NCBI RefSeq assembly: GCF_015686655.1 | Contig: NZ_JADPMP010000006.1 | Span: 62,001-126,000 of the forward strand | From: Pontibacter sp. FD36 | GTDB taxonomy: Bacteria; Bacteroidota; Bacteroidia; Cytophagales; Hymenobacteraceae | Direction of reading: 5' to 3' | Length of the DNA: 64,000 nt | Shown here: positions 16,537 to 26,762 of the stretch, in pieces | Layout of the letters: each line of letters begins with the position of its first letter | Position numbering within the stretch: position 1 is the first letter of the stretch | The notes under the pieces: generated by a model | The model's input: the letters and a program-made list of their open reading frames with translations, nothing else | What the model was told of the DNA's origin: nothing | The model's database searches: none | Position numbers and translations under genes: made by a program

Positions 16537-16544
16537 TACTTTTG
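16537..16544 (+). promoter_or_regulatory. -7 box TACTTTTG upstream of aspS
   Basis: It fits TAnnTTTG and lies 26 bases before ATG 16571, giving a short leader. No clear -33 TTG at 17-23 bases. Confidence 0.5.
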
Positions 16545-16570
16545 CACTATATCATAACAAAACGACATTT

Positions 16571-18328
<1,758 letters not shown>

Positions 18329-18352
18329 GGTATAGGATTATAGAAATAGAGG

Positions 18353-18379
18353 AAAGGCTGCCCGATGAGGGCAGCCTTT
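18353..18379 (+). terminator. aspS terminator
   Basis: An 11-bp stem (18353-18363 and 18369-18379) with a 5-base loop is followed by a T-run. It lies 24 bases after the stop. Confidence 0.9.
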
Positions 18380-18386
18380 TTTATTT

Positions 18387-18430
18387 TGTCTGAATCAGGA
18401 TTTGCAAGATTAGAGGATTAACAGGATTCT
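18387..18430. repeat. Degenerate AATCCT-type repeat, copy 1
   Basis: On the minus strand the hexamer AATCCT recurs about every 10-12 bases (AATCCTGTTAATCCTCTAAT and on). A similar stretch lies at 25831-25860. It is non-coding. Confidence 0.55.
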
Positions 18431-18560
18431 CTCAGACGCCGGGCTCAACCGCCATAAATCCTCCTTGTCTAAGGCGGGAATCTGCTATTACTGTTTCTCT
18501 GGATTAGCTGCATCACATATGTTTAGGTACACGATTAACATCCCCCTGCCCCCTTCTTTG

Positions 18561-18891
18561 TCGAGGGCCCCTACCCCCAAGGGGGGCTTTTCTGTATCTG
18601 TCACACAGCAGTTATAACACTGTAGCTTGCATTTTACTGAACCGGGTCCAATCACCCCTGCCCCGCCTTAGCCTTTAAGAGGACCCCTACCCCCAGGCGA
18701 GGAGCTTCTGCTACTGCCATATTACAAGTATAAGCCTTGTAGCACCTGTCACTTATAGCAAGACTAACTCGCACTTAAACTATGAAACAGACCACAGTGC
18801 CAAGTGCACTTAAATGACTACCCACTGTTCGAGCGTTCAGCGAGTTTGGGGAGTCTTGACTTTTTTGCTTACTGGGGGTAGGGGCCCTCGA
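18561..18891. repeat. 331-bp stretch bounded by 19-bp inverted repeats
   Basis: TCGAGGGCCCCTACCCCCA at 18561-18579 is repeated exactly, in inverse orientation, at 18873-18891. A third, partial copy (GGACCCCTACCCCCAGG) lies at 18681-18697. The right copy appears inserted into another palindrome (18853-18906). The whole aspS-nuoN gap (18380-19026) has no credible gene and consists of such pieces. Confidence 0.7.
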
Positions 18892-18906
18892 TTTTTGTGT
18901 CAAGAC
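18853..18906. repeat. Interrupted palindrome GTCTTGAC/GTCAAGAC
   Basis: GTCTTGAC (18853-18860) and GTCAAGAC (18899-18906) bracket T-rich sequence. I recall similar GTCTTGACTTTTT...GTCAAGAC hairpins between genes of many Bacteroidota; this is recall, not a search. Here the loop is broken by the GGGGGTAGGGGCCC piece. Confidence 0.5.
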
Positions 18907-19026
18907 AAAAAGTAAGGCCCCCCCGGCAAGGGCAAACAGTGCCCGCCGCACAGGCGAAACATTGAAACAAGGCAAGATGCTTACCTTAAAAAGCAGTTGC
19001 TGAGCTAGTAAGGCATAGGTATAACC

Positions 19027-19073
19027 ATAAACAAAAGCGGCTGCTCTTCACCAGAGCAGCCGCTTTTGTTTAT
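19027..19073 (-). terminator. nuoN terminator
   Basis: A perfect 21-bp stem (19027-19047 and 19053-19073) with a 5-base loop lies 21 bases past the nuoN stop. It ends the nuoKLMN transcript. Its ACAAAAGCGGC arm is shared with the terminator at 61.1 kb. Confidence 0.92.
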
Positions 19074-19094
19074 CACTTGGCTATATTAGCTATA

Positions 19095-20486
19095 TTACAG
19101 CACATCGCTCAACAGAGCAGGCGCTATACCTAGCAGAATCGTTAAAACAGTAATGATAATCAGCATCACATTCATGAAGCTGGTTGAGCGGATTGGCGCG
19201 TGCTCTTCGTTAACAGGGTGCAGGTACATCGCGATAATTACGCGGAAATAGTAGTACACACCCACAGCAGCCAGTATCACGGCTACTACAATCAGCCACA
19301 TCATATCCGGGTTCTCTATCAGGGCAGAGAACACAAAGAACTTACCGAAGAAACCAGCTGTCAGTGGTATACCTGCCAGCGATAGCATCGATACCGCTAC
19401 CGAGAAAGCCAACAGTGGGTTTGTTTTACCCAAGCCGTTGAAAGCTTCGTAATTCTCGTTCTGACGCTGTCTCGATACCAGTTGCAGCACACCAAAAGCG
19501 GCAATAGAAGCAGTGGAGTATGCAAACGAGTAGAACAGGATAGCAGAAGTAGACAAATTGTTGAAAGCAAGCAAAGTCATCAGCAGATAGCCAGCGTGCG
19601 AGATACTGGAGTAAGCCAGCATACGCTTCATGCTTTGTTGCACCACGGCGCCTACGTTACCAATCAGGAGTGTCAGTACGATGATGGCTACTAGCGTTGG
19701 CATCCAGCTGCCGTACGAAGCGGCGAAGGCTGCATCCATCAGTTTGTAGAAAGCAGCTACACCAGCTGTCTTCACTACCGTTGACATATAAGCCGTCCAT
19801 ACCGTTGGCGTACCTTCGTACACGTCAGGTGTCCAGAAGTGGAAAGGAGCAGCAGAAACTTTGAAAGAGATACCGATGATAATCATCAGCACACCCAGCA
19901 GGAACATGACATTATTTACACCGCCATTACCCAAAGCTTCAGCCGAACCGGCAATCTCGGCGATATTGAACGTGCCTGTAGCACCGTAGATCATCACGAT
20001 TCCGAAAAGCAGGATACCCGTGAAGAAAGAACCCATCAGGAAGTACTTCAAGGCAGCTTCCGCCGAGCGCAGGCTTCCCTTGTCGCTACCCGCCAGCACG
20101 TACATGGCAATCGAGAGAATCTCTATACCTATGAACAGCATGAGCATGTTGTTGTAGCTCACCATCATGATGGCGCCCACCAGCGAGAACAGAATCAGGG
20201 CGTAGAGTTCGCCAATGTTTTCGTCGTTGCGGGTAACGTAGTGCTGCGTGAAAGGCAGAATCAGCAGCGTAGAAAGAACCATGATACCTGTGAAGGCCAC
20301 CGCGAAATTGTCGATGGTAATCATGTTCTCGAAATAGCTCTGGGTATCGTTCCAGTCGAGTAGGTTGATGCCGAACACTATCGCTAAAAACAGCAGCGAC
20401 AGCGGCAACAGGATTCTTTTAGATTTCAGGAAGCCCACGAAGAGGCTGATAATCCCAAATCCAGATAGAAGTATAATCGAAATCAT
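19095..20486 (-). CDS. nuoN: NADH-quinone oxidoreductase subunit N
   Basis: The 463-residue protein is one of the three antiporter-like proton-pumping subunits of complex I in the inner membrane. About fourteen membrane spans are visible. It has the family core (EILSIAMYVLAGSDKGSLRSAEAALKYFLMGSF, about 120-152) and the broken-helix region with lysines (AYSSISHAGYLLM, about 290-302). GIPLTAGFFGKF, typical of NuoN, comes near 373. It is the last gene of the cluster, 28 bases after nuoM, and precedes a strong terminator. Confidence 0.95.
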   Translation of the reverse strand: MISIILLSGFGIISLFVGFLKSKRILLPLSLLFLAIVFGINLLDWNDTQSYFENMITIDNFAVAFTGIMVLSTLLILPFTQHYVTRNDENIGELYALILFSLVGAIMMVSYNNMLMLFIGIEILSIAMYVLAGSDKGSLRSAEAALKYFLMGSFFTGILLFGIVMIYGATGTFNIAEIAGSAEALGNGGVNNVMFLLGVLMIIIGISFKVSAAPFHFWTPDVYEGTPTVWTAYMSTVVKTAGVAAFYKLMDAAFAASYGSWMPTLVAIIVLTLLIGNVGAVVQQSMKRMLAYSSISHAGYLLMTLLAFNNLSTSAILFYSFAYSTASIAAFGVLQLVSRQRQNENYEAFNGLGKTNPLLAFSVAVSMLSLAGIPLTAGFFGKFFVFSALIENPDMMWLIVVAVILAAVGVYYYFRVIIAMYLHPVNEEHAPIRSTSFMNVMLIIITVLTILLGIAPALLSDVL

Positions 20487-20514
20487 GTCGTTTAGTATCG
20501 TTTCTTTTTGCGGA

Positions 20515-21975
20515 CTATCGGTTGATAATGCTCAGCAGCTGTCCAACCGCAGGCTCTGAAATGCTCAGGAAAGTGTTCGGGAACAGACCAATCCAGAACA
20601 CCATGATCACTAGCGGAATCAAGACAGCTTTCTCGTGGAAGGTCAGGTCAGCGAAGCCTTCTGTGGACTCTGACTTCGTGCCGAACATCACACCTTGGAA
20701 CATGCGCAGCATGTATACCGCACCCAAGATGATGGTCAGGCCAGCTACAGCGCCGAAGTAGTGGTTGTACTGGAACACGCCCGACAGCAACAGGAACTCC
20801 CCGATGAAACCGTTTGTCAACGGAAGTGCCACAGAGCCCATCAACAGAATCAGGAACATGATTGAAAGCGCTGGCGTGGTTTGCGTAATACCACCCAGGC
20901 TAGAAATCTCTCTTGTGTTGGTTCTGCGGAAGATGATGTCGATGATGAAGAACAGGCCGACTACGTTAATGCCGTGGCTCAGCATTTGAATTACGCCGCC
21001 CTGCAGGCCTTGCTCGTTCAGGGTGAAAATACCCGCTGCAATCAGGCCAACGTGTGCGATAGACGAGTAGGCAATGAGTCGCTTCACATCGCTCTGGCGG
21101 ATGGCGATGATGGAACCGTAGATGATGCCGATGATCGAAAGTACCAGCACGGTATCAGCCCACTGGCTCACACCCATTGGCACAACAGGTAGTAACCAAC
21201 GCAGCACACCGTAGATACCCATTTTTAGCATGATACCAGCCAGCAACATCGTCGCCTGTGTAGGAGACTCAGTATAGGTATCTGGCTGCCAGGTATGGAA
21301 TGGGAACACCGGCATTTTGATGGCGAAGGCAAGGAACAGGAACCAGAAAATCCAGCTCTGCGTCGCGCTGTCAAGGGTCAGTTGGTAGAAGGCGTTTACG
21401 TTAGAAGAGTGCGCCGCCAGTTCGGTGCCAGCCGTCTGGAAGTACAGGTATACGAAAGCGGCCAGCATGAAGAGCGAACCGAAAATCGTGTAGATAAAGA
21501 ACTTAAACGTAACTGGTATTCTGCGTGCACCGCCCCAAATGGCTGCGATGAAGTAGATCGGAATCAAGGCTACCTCCCAGAAGAAGTAGAACAGGAAAGC
21601 GTCCATCGCCACAAACACACCAATCAGGCCCGTTTGCATAAACAGTACCAGCGCGTAAAATACGTGCGGGTTTTTGTAGTCATGCTTGAAAGAAGAAAGC
21701 ACAATCAGCGGCACCAGGAAGGTGGTCAAAAGCACCATCAGGAGGCTAATGCCGTCCATGCCAATGCTGAAACCTATACCTGCACGCTCTACCCACGGCA
21801 TGTTGAGGGCGAACTGTGTAGTGGCGTCCGGAACAAAGTTTACGATTGCGAACAAGGCAATGGCAAACTCAACAAGTGTTGCTATAAAAGCCACTTTCTT
21901 GGCACCTTCGCCTTTAATCAGCAGCACCAGCAGTGCAGCTAGGGCAGGCCAGAAAAGTAATAGAGCTGTAATCAT
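20515..21975 (-). CDS. nuoM: NADH-quinone oxidoreductase subunit M
   Basis: The 486-residue antiporter-like membrane subunit shows the conserved Glu in FFWEVALIPIYF (about 130-141). KMPVFPFHTWQPDTYTESP follows near 220, and RLIAYSSIAHVG near 300, with the pumping Lys/His residues. Length is usual for NuoM. It is 12 bases downstream of nuoL and 28 upstream of nuoN. Confidence 0.95.
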   Translation of the reverse strand: MITALLLFWPALAALLVLLIKGEGAKKVAFIATLVEFAIALFAIVNFVPDATTQFALNMPWVERAGIGFSIGMDGISLLMVLLTTFLVPLIVLSSFKHDYKNPHVFYALVLFMQTGLIGVFVAMDAFLFYFFWEVALIPIYFIAAIWGGARRIPVTFKFFIYTIFGSLFMLAAFVYLYFQTAGTELAAHSSNVNAFYQLTLDSATQSWIFWFLFLAFAIKMPVFPFHTWQPDTYTESPTQATMLLAGIMLKMGIYGVLRWLLPVVPMGVSQWADTVLVLSIIGIIYGSIIAIRQSDVKRLIAYSSIAHVGLIAAGIFTLNEQGLQGGVIQMLSHGINVVGLFFIIDIIFRRTNTREISSLGGITQTTPALSIMFLILLMGSVALPLTNGFIGEFLLLSGVFQYNHYFGAVAGLTIILGAVYMLRMFQGVMFGTKSESTEGFADLTFHEKAVLIPLVIMVFWIGLFPNTFLSISEPAVGQLLSIINR

Positions 21976-21987
21976 CTTCTTAGAACC

Positions 21988-23949
21988 TTAAGCGATAAAG
22001 AAGTTTAAAAATAGAATCAGGACAATGCTGGCCACCATCACAAATACATAGAAGCCAATCACGCCACTCTGCGTGAGACGTAGCACACGGCCACTCGCCA
22101 TCACCAGTTTGCCGAAGCCATTCACAATGCCGTCCACTACAATCACATCGATAAAGCGGTGGAAAGCAGTAGACATGGCCATCACCGGACGCACGAACAC
22201 CGTGTCGTAAATCTCGTCGATGTAGTATTTGTTGTAGATCAAGTTGTGGATAGGAGACAGGCGCGTTCCTTCCGGAGCCGGCACTGTTTCTTTCTTCACG
22301 TACATGACATAAGCAATGATGATCGCGATAACTGACACCACAACCGAAACTGCCATCAGGATGTATTCTGTCGCATGGTCAATGTGAGCAGGCTCCAGAG
22401 CGGCACCGTTGGCGCGGCGGGCAAGGTCATAAATAGGCGACAGGAAGTTGCCCAAGGTATGCGTATCGCTGAACACGGCTGGCAGACCGATAAAACCACC
22501 TACGGTGGAAAGAATAGCCAGCACAATCAGCGGAATGGTCATGGAAGATGGCGACTCGTGCAGATGTGAACGCTGTGCTTCTGTACCACGGAATTTGCCG
22601 AAGAAGGTCAGGAACAGGAGACGGAACATGTAGAACGAGGTCATGAACGAAGCCAGCAGGCCCAATGCCCACATTAGCTTGTTATGCTCAAACACATGCG
22701 CCAGTAATTCGTCTTTCGAGAAGAAACCAGCAAAAGGAGGTATACCTGAAATAGCCAGTGTACCAATCAGGAAGGTGATGAACGTAATCGGCAACCACTT
22801 GCGCAGGCCACCCATGTTACGGATATCCTGTTCGTTGCTCACGGCGTGAATCACAGAACCAGCACCTAAGAAAAGAAGCGCCTTGAAAAATGCGTGTGTG
22901 AGTACGTGGAAGATAGAAGAAGAGAAGGCCATCACACCCAGCGCCAGGAACATAAAGCCCAGCTGCGAAACGGTAGAGTAAGCCAGTACCTTCTTGATAT
23001 CGTTCTGCGCCAGGCCAATCGTAGCGGCCAACAGGGCAGTAGCCAGGCCGATGATGGCGATAAACTCCATCGTCGTCGGTGCCAGCACATACAGCACGTT
23101 TGAGCGGAGCACCATGTAGATACCCGCCGTCACCATGGTAGCCGCGTGGATCAGAGCCGAAACCGGCGTAGGACCCGCCATCGCATCAGGAAGCCATGTG
23201 AAGAGCGGAATCTGTGCACTCTTACCCATCGCACCTACAAATAGAAGCATAGTAATCGCAATCATCACACCGCTGTCGGTCAGGCCAGTCATCTGCGAAG
23301 CAGACAAGAACACTTCCGGGTAGCTCACACTTCCGAAGGTGATGAAGATCAGGAATATGCCCAACAGGAAGCCCAAGTCACCGATACGGTTCATGATAAA
23401 GGCTTTCTTAGCGGCATTATTATAGTTGTGGTTCTTGTTCCAGAAGCCGATCAGCAGGTAAGAGCAAAGGCCTACACCTTCCCAGCCTACGAACATCATC
23501 ACGTAGTTAGAGCCCATCACGAGCAGCAACATTGAGAACATGAACAGGTTGAGGTAAGCGAAAAACTTGCCGTAGCCTTCATCATGGCTCATGTAACCGG
23601 CCGAGTACACGTGAATCAGGAAACCTATACCTGTCACCATCAAAAGCATCAGCAGCGTGAGCTGGTCGATCATAAATGAGAAACCAATCTCTAGGCTGCC
23701 TACCGTGAACCAGTTGTAGAGGTCAACGATGTATGGGCGGCTGCCATTGGAGGTGAAGTCAATGAACAGGTATACCGAGATCAGAAAAGAGGCTAGCACC
23801 GTGCCAGAGCCCAGCAGACCTACAAGGGCCTTGGGCAATTTGCGGTTGCCAAGTCCGTTAATCAGAAAGCCTATGAACGGCAGGAGCGGCACAAGCAAAC
23901 ACAGCAGCGCCATTTCCTGATTGTTGATGGGCATTACTACTTCTTGCAT
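21988..23949 (-). CDS. nuoL: NADH-quinone oxidoreductase subunit L
   Basis: The 653-residue protein is the distal pumping subunit of complex I. Visible marks are FVGWEGVGLCSYLLIGFW (about 153-170), KSAQIPLFTWLPDAMAGPTPVSALIHAATMV (about 243-273) and the long C-terminal amphipathic helix region after about 540, which clamps the membrane arm. The start may be at the first Met or five residues later (MPINNQ). It lies between nuoK (46 bases) and nuoM (12 bases). Confidence 0.95.
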   Translation of the reverse strand: MQEVVMPINNQEMALLCLLVPLLPFIGFLINGLGNRKLPKALVGLLGSGTVLASFLISVYLFIDFTSNGSRPYIVDLYNWFTVGSLEIGFSFMIDQLTLLMLLMVTGIGFLIHVYSAGYMSHDEGYGKFFAYLNLFMFSMLLLVMGSNYVMMFVGWEGVGLCSYLLIGFWNKNHNYNNAAKKAFIMNRIGDLGFLLGIFLIFITFGSVSYPEVFLSASQMTGLTDSGVMIAITMLLFVGAMGKSAQIPLFTWLPDAMAGPTPVSALIHAATMVTAGIYMVLRSNVLYVLAPTTMEFIAIIGLATALLAATIGLAQNDIKKVLAYSTVSQLGFMFLALGVMAFSSSIFHVLTHAFFKALLFLGAGSVIHAVSNEQDIRNMGGLRKWLPITFITFLIGTLAISGIPPFAGFFSKDELLAHVFEHNKLMWALGLLASFMTSFYMFRLLFLTFFGKFRGTEAQRSHLHESPSSMTIPLIVLAILSTVGGFIGLPAVFSDTHTLGNFLSPIYDLARRANGAALEPAHIDHATEYILMAVSVVVSVIAIIIAYVMYVKKETVPAPEGTRLSPIHNLIYNKYYIDEIYDTVFVRPVMAMSTAFHRFIDVIVVDGIVNGFGKLVMASGRVLRLTQSGVIGFYVFVMVASIVLILFLNFFIA

Positions 23950-23995
23950 TTAGCGTATAATTTAGTTAAGCTATTCAGGTTAAGTAATGTGTGGG

Positions 23996-24325
23996 CTACC
24001 ACTTGAGGTAGTTCAGCAGTTGCACATCGGTCGTGCGCAGGTTGCGGTAAATCATCACTATGATGGCCAAGCCAACTGTTACTTCCGCTGCTGCTACCGC
24101 CATGATGAAGAACACAAAGATTTGTCCATTCGGGTCAGAGCGATAAGACGACAAAGCGACCATCAGGACGTTCACGGCATTGAGCATCAGCTCGACACAC
24201 ATGAAGATAACAATTGCGTTTCGTCTGGTGAGAACGCCGATTACGCCAATGGCGAAAAGGGCCGTGCTGAAGTACAGGTAGAATTCAAGCGGGATGGTTC
24301 GGATAACCTCTGGCATTTGGTTCAT
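23996..24325 (-). CDS. nuoK: NADH-quinone oxidoreductase subunit K
   Basis: The 109-residue, three-span membrane subunit has the two buried glutamates of the family in MCVELMLNAVNVLM and in the last helix (VAAAEVTVGLAIIV). It normally follows nuoJ directly. Here 1.9 kb with an opposite-strand gene lies between them, and a candidate promoter sits 53 bases upstream of its start. It therefore begins a separate nuoKLMN transcript, which is inferred from the terminator after nuoJ and this promoter. Confidence 0.95.
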   Translation of the reverse strand: MNQMPEVIRTIPLEFYLYFSTALFAIGVIGVLTRRNAIVIFMCVELMLNAVNVLMVALSSYRSDPNGQIFVFFIMAVAAAEVTVGLAIIVMIYRNLRTTDVQLLNYLKW

Positions 24326-24377
24326 CGTCTGGTTGCTGAACGTATTACTGGTAAATTACAATTCTGAAATCAAGTCG

Positions 24378-24385
24378 CAAAGTTA
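24378..24385 (-). promoter_or_regulatory. -7 box TAACTTTG upstream of nuoK
   Basis: It matches TAnnTTTG on the minus strand, about 53 bases before the nuoK start. The -33 match is poor. It is the best candidate for a promoter of the separated nuoKLMN genes. Confidence 0.5.
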
Positions 24386-24569
24386 TCCCCATTTTTGTAA
24401 AATCCATAACATATTTCTAATCTTCTTGCCTGATCTGTAACAAGGTTTCATGTCCCTGAAGATTTATATTTTAGTTAATGCGGACACGCCTTGTTAAGGT
24501 ACAGCTTATACTTTCCTTTTTAGGCTGCGTAGGGTATAAGACTTATTTTTGATGGCGAGTTGCACTCGT

Positions 24570-24597
24570 GCTATACCTGTTCCTGATCAGGTATAGC
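24570..24597. repeat. Hairpin made of two inverted AGGTATAGC motifs
   Basis: GCTATACCTG (24570-24579) and CAGGTATAGC (24588-24597) form a perfect 10-bp stem with an 8-base loop. There is no T-run and no gene just ended, so it is not an ordinary terminator. It lies 52 bases before the lipoprotein start. Confidence 0.6.
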
Positions 24598-24648
24598 GAA
24601 GCTGATTTGTCCATTCAGGATGCTATAACCTGGTTGCTCTAAAATTGT

Positions 24649-25698
24649 ATGAAGTTAAAATACTTACCTCTGCTATACCTGTTTTGCCTGGTTGCACTGT
24701 TTTCGTCTTGTCAACAGCCAACTACCGCATCATCCACTACACCTTATCATGCTGATCTGACTATGAAAGCGACTATTGAGAAGCACCTTCACTTCGATAA
24801 TCTGCCATCTGCTTCGGGGCTTGAGATGCTGGGGGACCATTATTATGTGACTGGCGACGATTCTCCATACCTATACAAGCTGGACAAGAACTACCAGTTG
24901 GTATCCCATGAAGCAATTTTTGATACAACCGGCTTCGAAAATGGGCGCACTGACAAAGCTGATAAAGCCGATCTGGAGGGCATGACCCTTTTGCAACATC
25001 AGGGCAAGCCCTATCTGCTTATGATGGGTTCTGGTTCAGCCCCTGCCCGGCGTAAGGCCTATCTTTACAACATTTGCGGTGATGATATCTGTAGAGAAGG
25101 AGCAGGCACACATGGAGCAAAGGCCATTGATCTGGATCCTCTCTACAAAGAACTTGAAGCACAAATGAAGTTAGGAGAAAGTCTGCTTAACATTGAAGGC
25201 GTAGCTGCCGGGCATGGCCGGCTTTACCTGATGCAGCGCGCGATCGGGACCGGTCAGAATATGTTGATCTCTTATAATCTGGCCGAATTTATACCTTATC
25301 TCTTGTCAGAATCTGCAGTGCAATTGCCAAAGCCGGAGCTGGCATATTTCCGGTTACCCGAACTGAAGCTCCTACAGGCGGGCTTCTCAGGTGCTTATGT
25401 GTATGATGACAAGCTTTTTTTCACAGCTTCACTGGAAGATACGGACGATGCCTACGGTGATGGGGAGGTTCTGGGGAGTTACATCGGGTACATTCCCTTT
25501 GATGCGATAGGAAAACAGGATACCCTGGAAATTCCCGCCACATTAATGCTGCAAGCAAACGGAGAGCCTTATACAGGCAAGGCAGAGTCGTTGGTCGTTA
25601 AAAAGCGGGAAGGGAATGGCAGGTATCGCCTGGTAGTAGTTTCAGATGATGATCTGGGTGGGTCTGAGCTGCTGGAGGTAGTTCTCAGTTTAGAGTAA
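24649..25698 (+). CDS. Lipoprotein, probable beta-propeller-like, inside the split nuo cluster
   Basis: The 349-residue protein starts with a lipoprotein signal (MKLKYLPLLYLFCLVALFSSC, lipid Cys at about 21). After a short Ser/Thr linker come repeated beta-strand segments with LPSASGLEML, YYVTGDDSPYLYKLD, DLEGMTLL, LNIEGVAAGHGRLYL and KAESLVVKKREGNGRYRLVVVSDDD. These GLE/LEG/IEG plus DD patterns resemble esterase-like phytase or DUF6929-type propellers; this is from memory and tentative. It lies on the strand opposite to the complex I genes, between nuoK and nuoJ. Nothing in it suggests a respiratory role, so I infer an insertion. Probably anchored in the outer membrane. Confidence 0.75.
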   Translation: MKLKYLPLLYLFCLVALFSSCQQPTTASSTTPYHADLTMKATIEKHLHFDNLPSASGLEMLGDHYYVTGDDSPYLYKLDKNYQLVSHEAIFDTTGFENGRTDKADKADLEGMTLLQHQGKPYLLMMGSGSAPARRKAYLYNICGDDICREGAGTHGAKAIDLDPLYKELEAQMKLGESLLNIEGVAAGHGRLYLMQRAIGTGQNMLISYNLAEFIPYLLSESAVQLPKPELAYFRLPELKLLQAGFSGAYVYDDKLFFTASLEDTDDAYGDGEVLGSYIGYIPFDAIGKQDTLEIPATLMLQANGEPYTGKAESLVVKKREGNGRYRLVVVSDDDLGGSELLEVVLSLE

Positions 25699-25830
25699 TA
25701 ATATCACTTCTATACTTTAGGTTTGAGCATAGCGGCAACGTGCATTAATTTTTGAAACCAGGCACAAGTTGCCCTGACGCTAAACTTGCGACTTTCAATT
25801 TGTAAAGACATTCTGAATTCATATCACAAA

Positions 25831-25860
25831 GAATCCTCTCAATCCTTAAATCCTGTAAAT
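25831..25860. repeat. Degenerate AATCCT-type repeat, copy 2
   Basis: AATCCTCTCAATCCTTAAAT and the following TCCTGTAAAT repeat the pattern of copy 1 near 18.4 kb. It is non-coding. Confidence 0.5.
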
Positions 25861-25875
25861 ACTTAGGGTCGGGGG

Positions 25876-26152
25876 CCACTACTGTTCGAAACCTGTGAAA
25901 GAATTGTTTTCTGGCTATTCAGGTTGACTACAGGACTGTCCTCTCGAGGGGACCATAGGGGTGTAAAAGGCTGCTGTTTTGCTATTAGATTTCTGCTCTG
26001 AATAATCTTCGGCCTTTAGAACACCCCTGTTTAGCTACGGTCGCTACCTTCGAACTCGCATTCTCATTTGTCCTCAAGGGGACAGTTTTAGTTGACAGAA
26101 TCTAGCCTCAAAGCCTTGTAAAGGTCGTTTTATTAGTTTTGGACAGTAGTGG
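25876..26152. repeat. 277-bp palindromic element in the nuoJ-nuoK insert
   Basis: CCACTACTGT (25876-25885) and ACAGTAGTGG (26143-26152) are 10-bp inverted ends. Inside are AGGGGTGT/ACACCCCT and TGTCC/GGACA pairs. TAGGGT stands near both ends (25864-25869, 26154-26159). There is no gene inside. This is a possible decayed MITE-like element. The rest of the 25699-26180 gap shows nothing else I recognise. Confidence 0.5.
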
Positions 26153-26180
26153 GTAGGGTGCCTATATGAAGCTCCATACA

Positions 26181-26212
26181 ATAAGAAAAGCCAGCACTTT
26201 GCAGCACTGGCT
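26181..26212 (-). terminator. Terminator after nuoJ
   Basis: In minus-strand RNA a 9-bp stem (with two G-U pairs) encloses a 6-base loop and is followed by TTTTCTTATT. On the plus strand two pairs are lost, so it is built for the nuo direction. It marks the end of the nuoA-J transcript. Confidence 0.75.
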
Positions 26213-26239
26213 CTCTATTTTTTTGAAGGTATAACTCGA

Positions 26240-26758
26240 TTAGAAGTTCTGCTCTCCTGCTTCTCTCTTGCCAATCATCACAGCACCAACCATGGACACC
26301 AGGAACAGTACCGCTACTAATTGGAACGGCAGCATGTACTTTGTGAACAGTACTTTGCCCAGGTTCTCTACCATACCTACCTGCGAATTGAAAGTGGCTG
26401 GATCCGGGTGGCCGAGTGTTACATCTTTCAAAGCAGCAACAACTACTGTGAACAGTAAACCACCAGCTACTGTACCTGCTATTTTGGCCAGCACATTCTT
26501 TTTCATGGTGTCTTCCATATTTTTACCTGTGTTGATGAACATCAGTACGAACAGGAAAAGTACCATGATGGCCCCTGCATAAACAATGATATTTACCGCT
26601 GCCAGAAACTGGGCATTTAGTAGAATGTAGTGCGCTGATATCGTGAAGAATGTCAGGATCAGGAAGATTACACTGTACACTGGGTTCTTAGAGATAACAA
26701 CCATCACGGCGCAAAGCAGTGTCAGTGAAGCAAAGAAGAAAAACAGACTCTCTGTCAT
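26240..26758 (-). CDS. nuoJ: NADH-quinone oxidoreductase subunit J
   Basis: The 172-residue, five-span membrane subunit carries the conserved NIIVYAGAIMVLFLFVLMF helix (about 56-74), which contains the pi-bulge in known structures. It follows nuoI by 4 bases. It is the last gene before a terminator, separating it from nuoK. Confidence 0.95.
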   Translation of the reverse strand: MTESLFFFFASLTLLCAVMVVISKNPVYSVIFLILTFFTISAHYILLNAQFLAAVNIIVYAGAIMVLFLFVLMFINTGKNMEDTMKKNVLAKIAGTVAGGLLFTVVVAALKDVTLGHPDPATFNSQVGMVENLGKVLFTKYMLPFQLVAVLFLVSMVGAVMIGKREAGEQNF

Positions 26759-26762
26759 CGGT

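Noticed and set aside
18775..18975. 66-codon minus-strand frame in the aspS-nuoN gap
   Set aside because: It runs through the intergenic repeats (GTCTTGAC hairpin and CCCCTACCCCC copy), so its protein is repeat sequence, not a gene.
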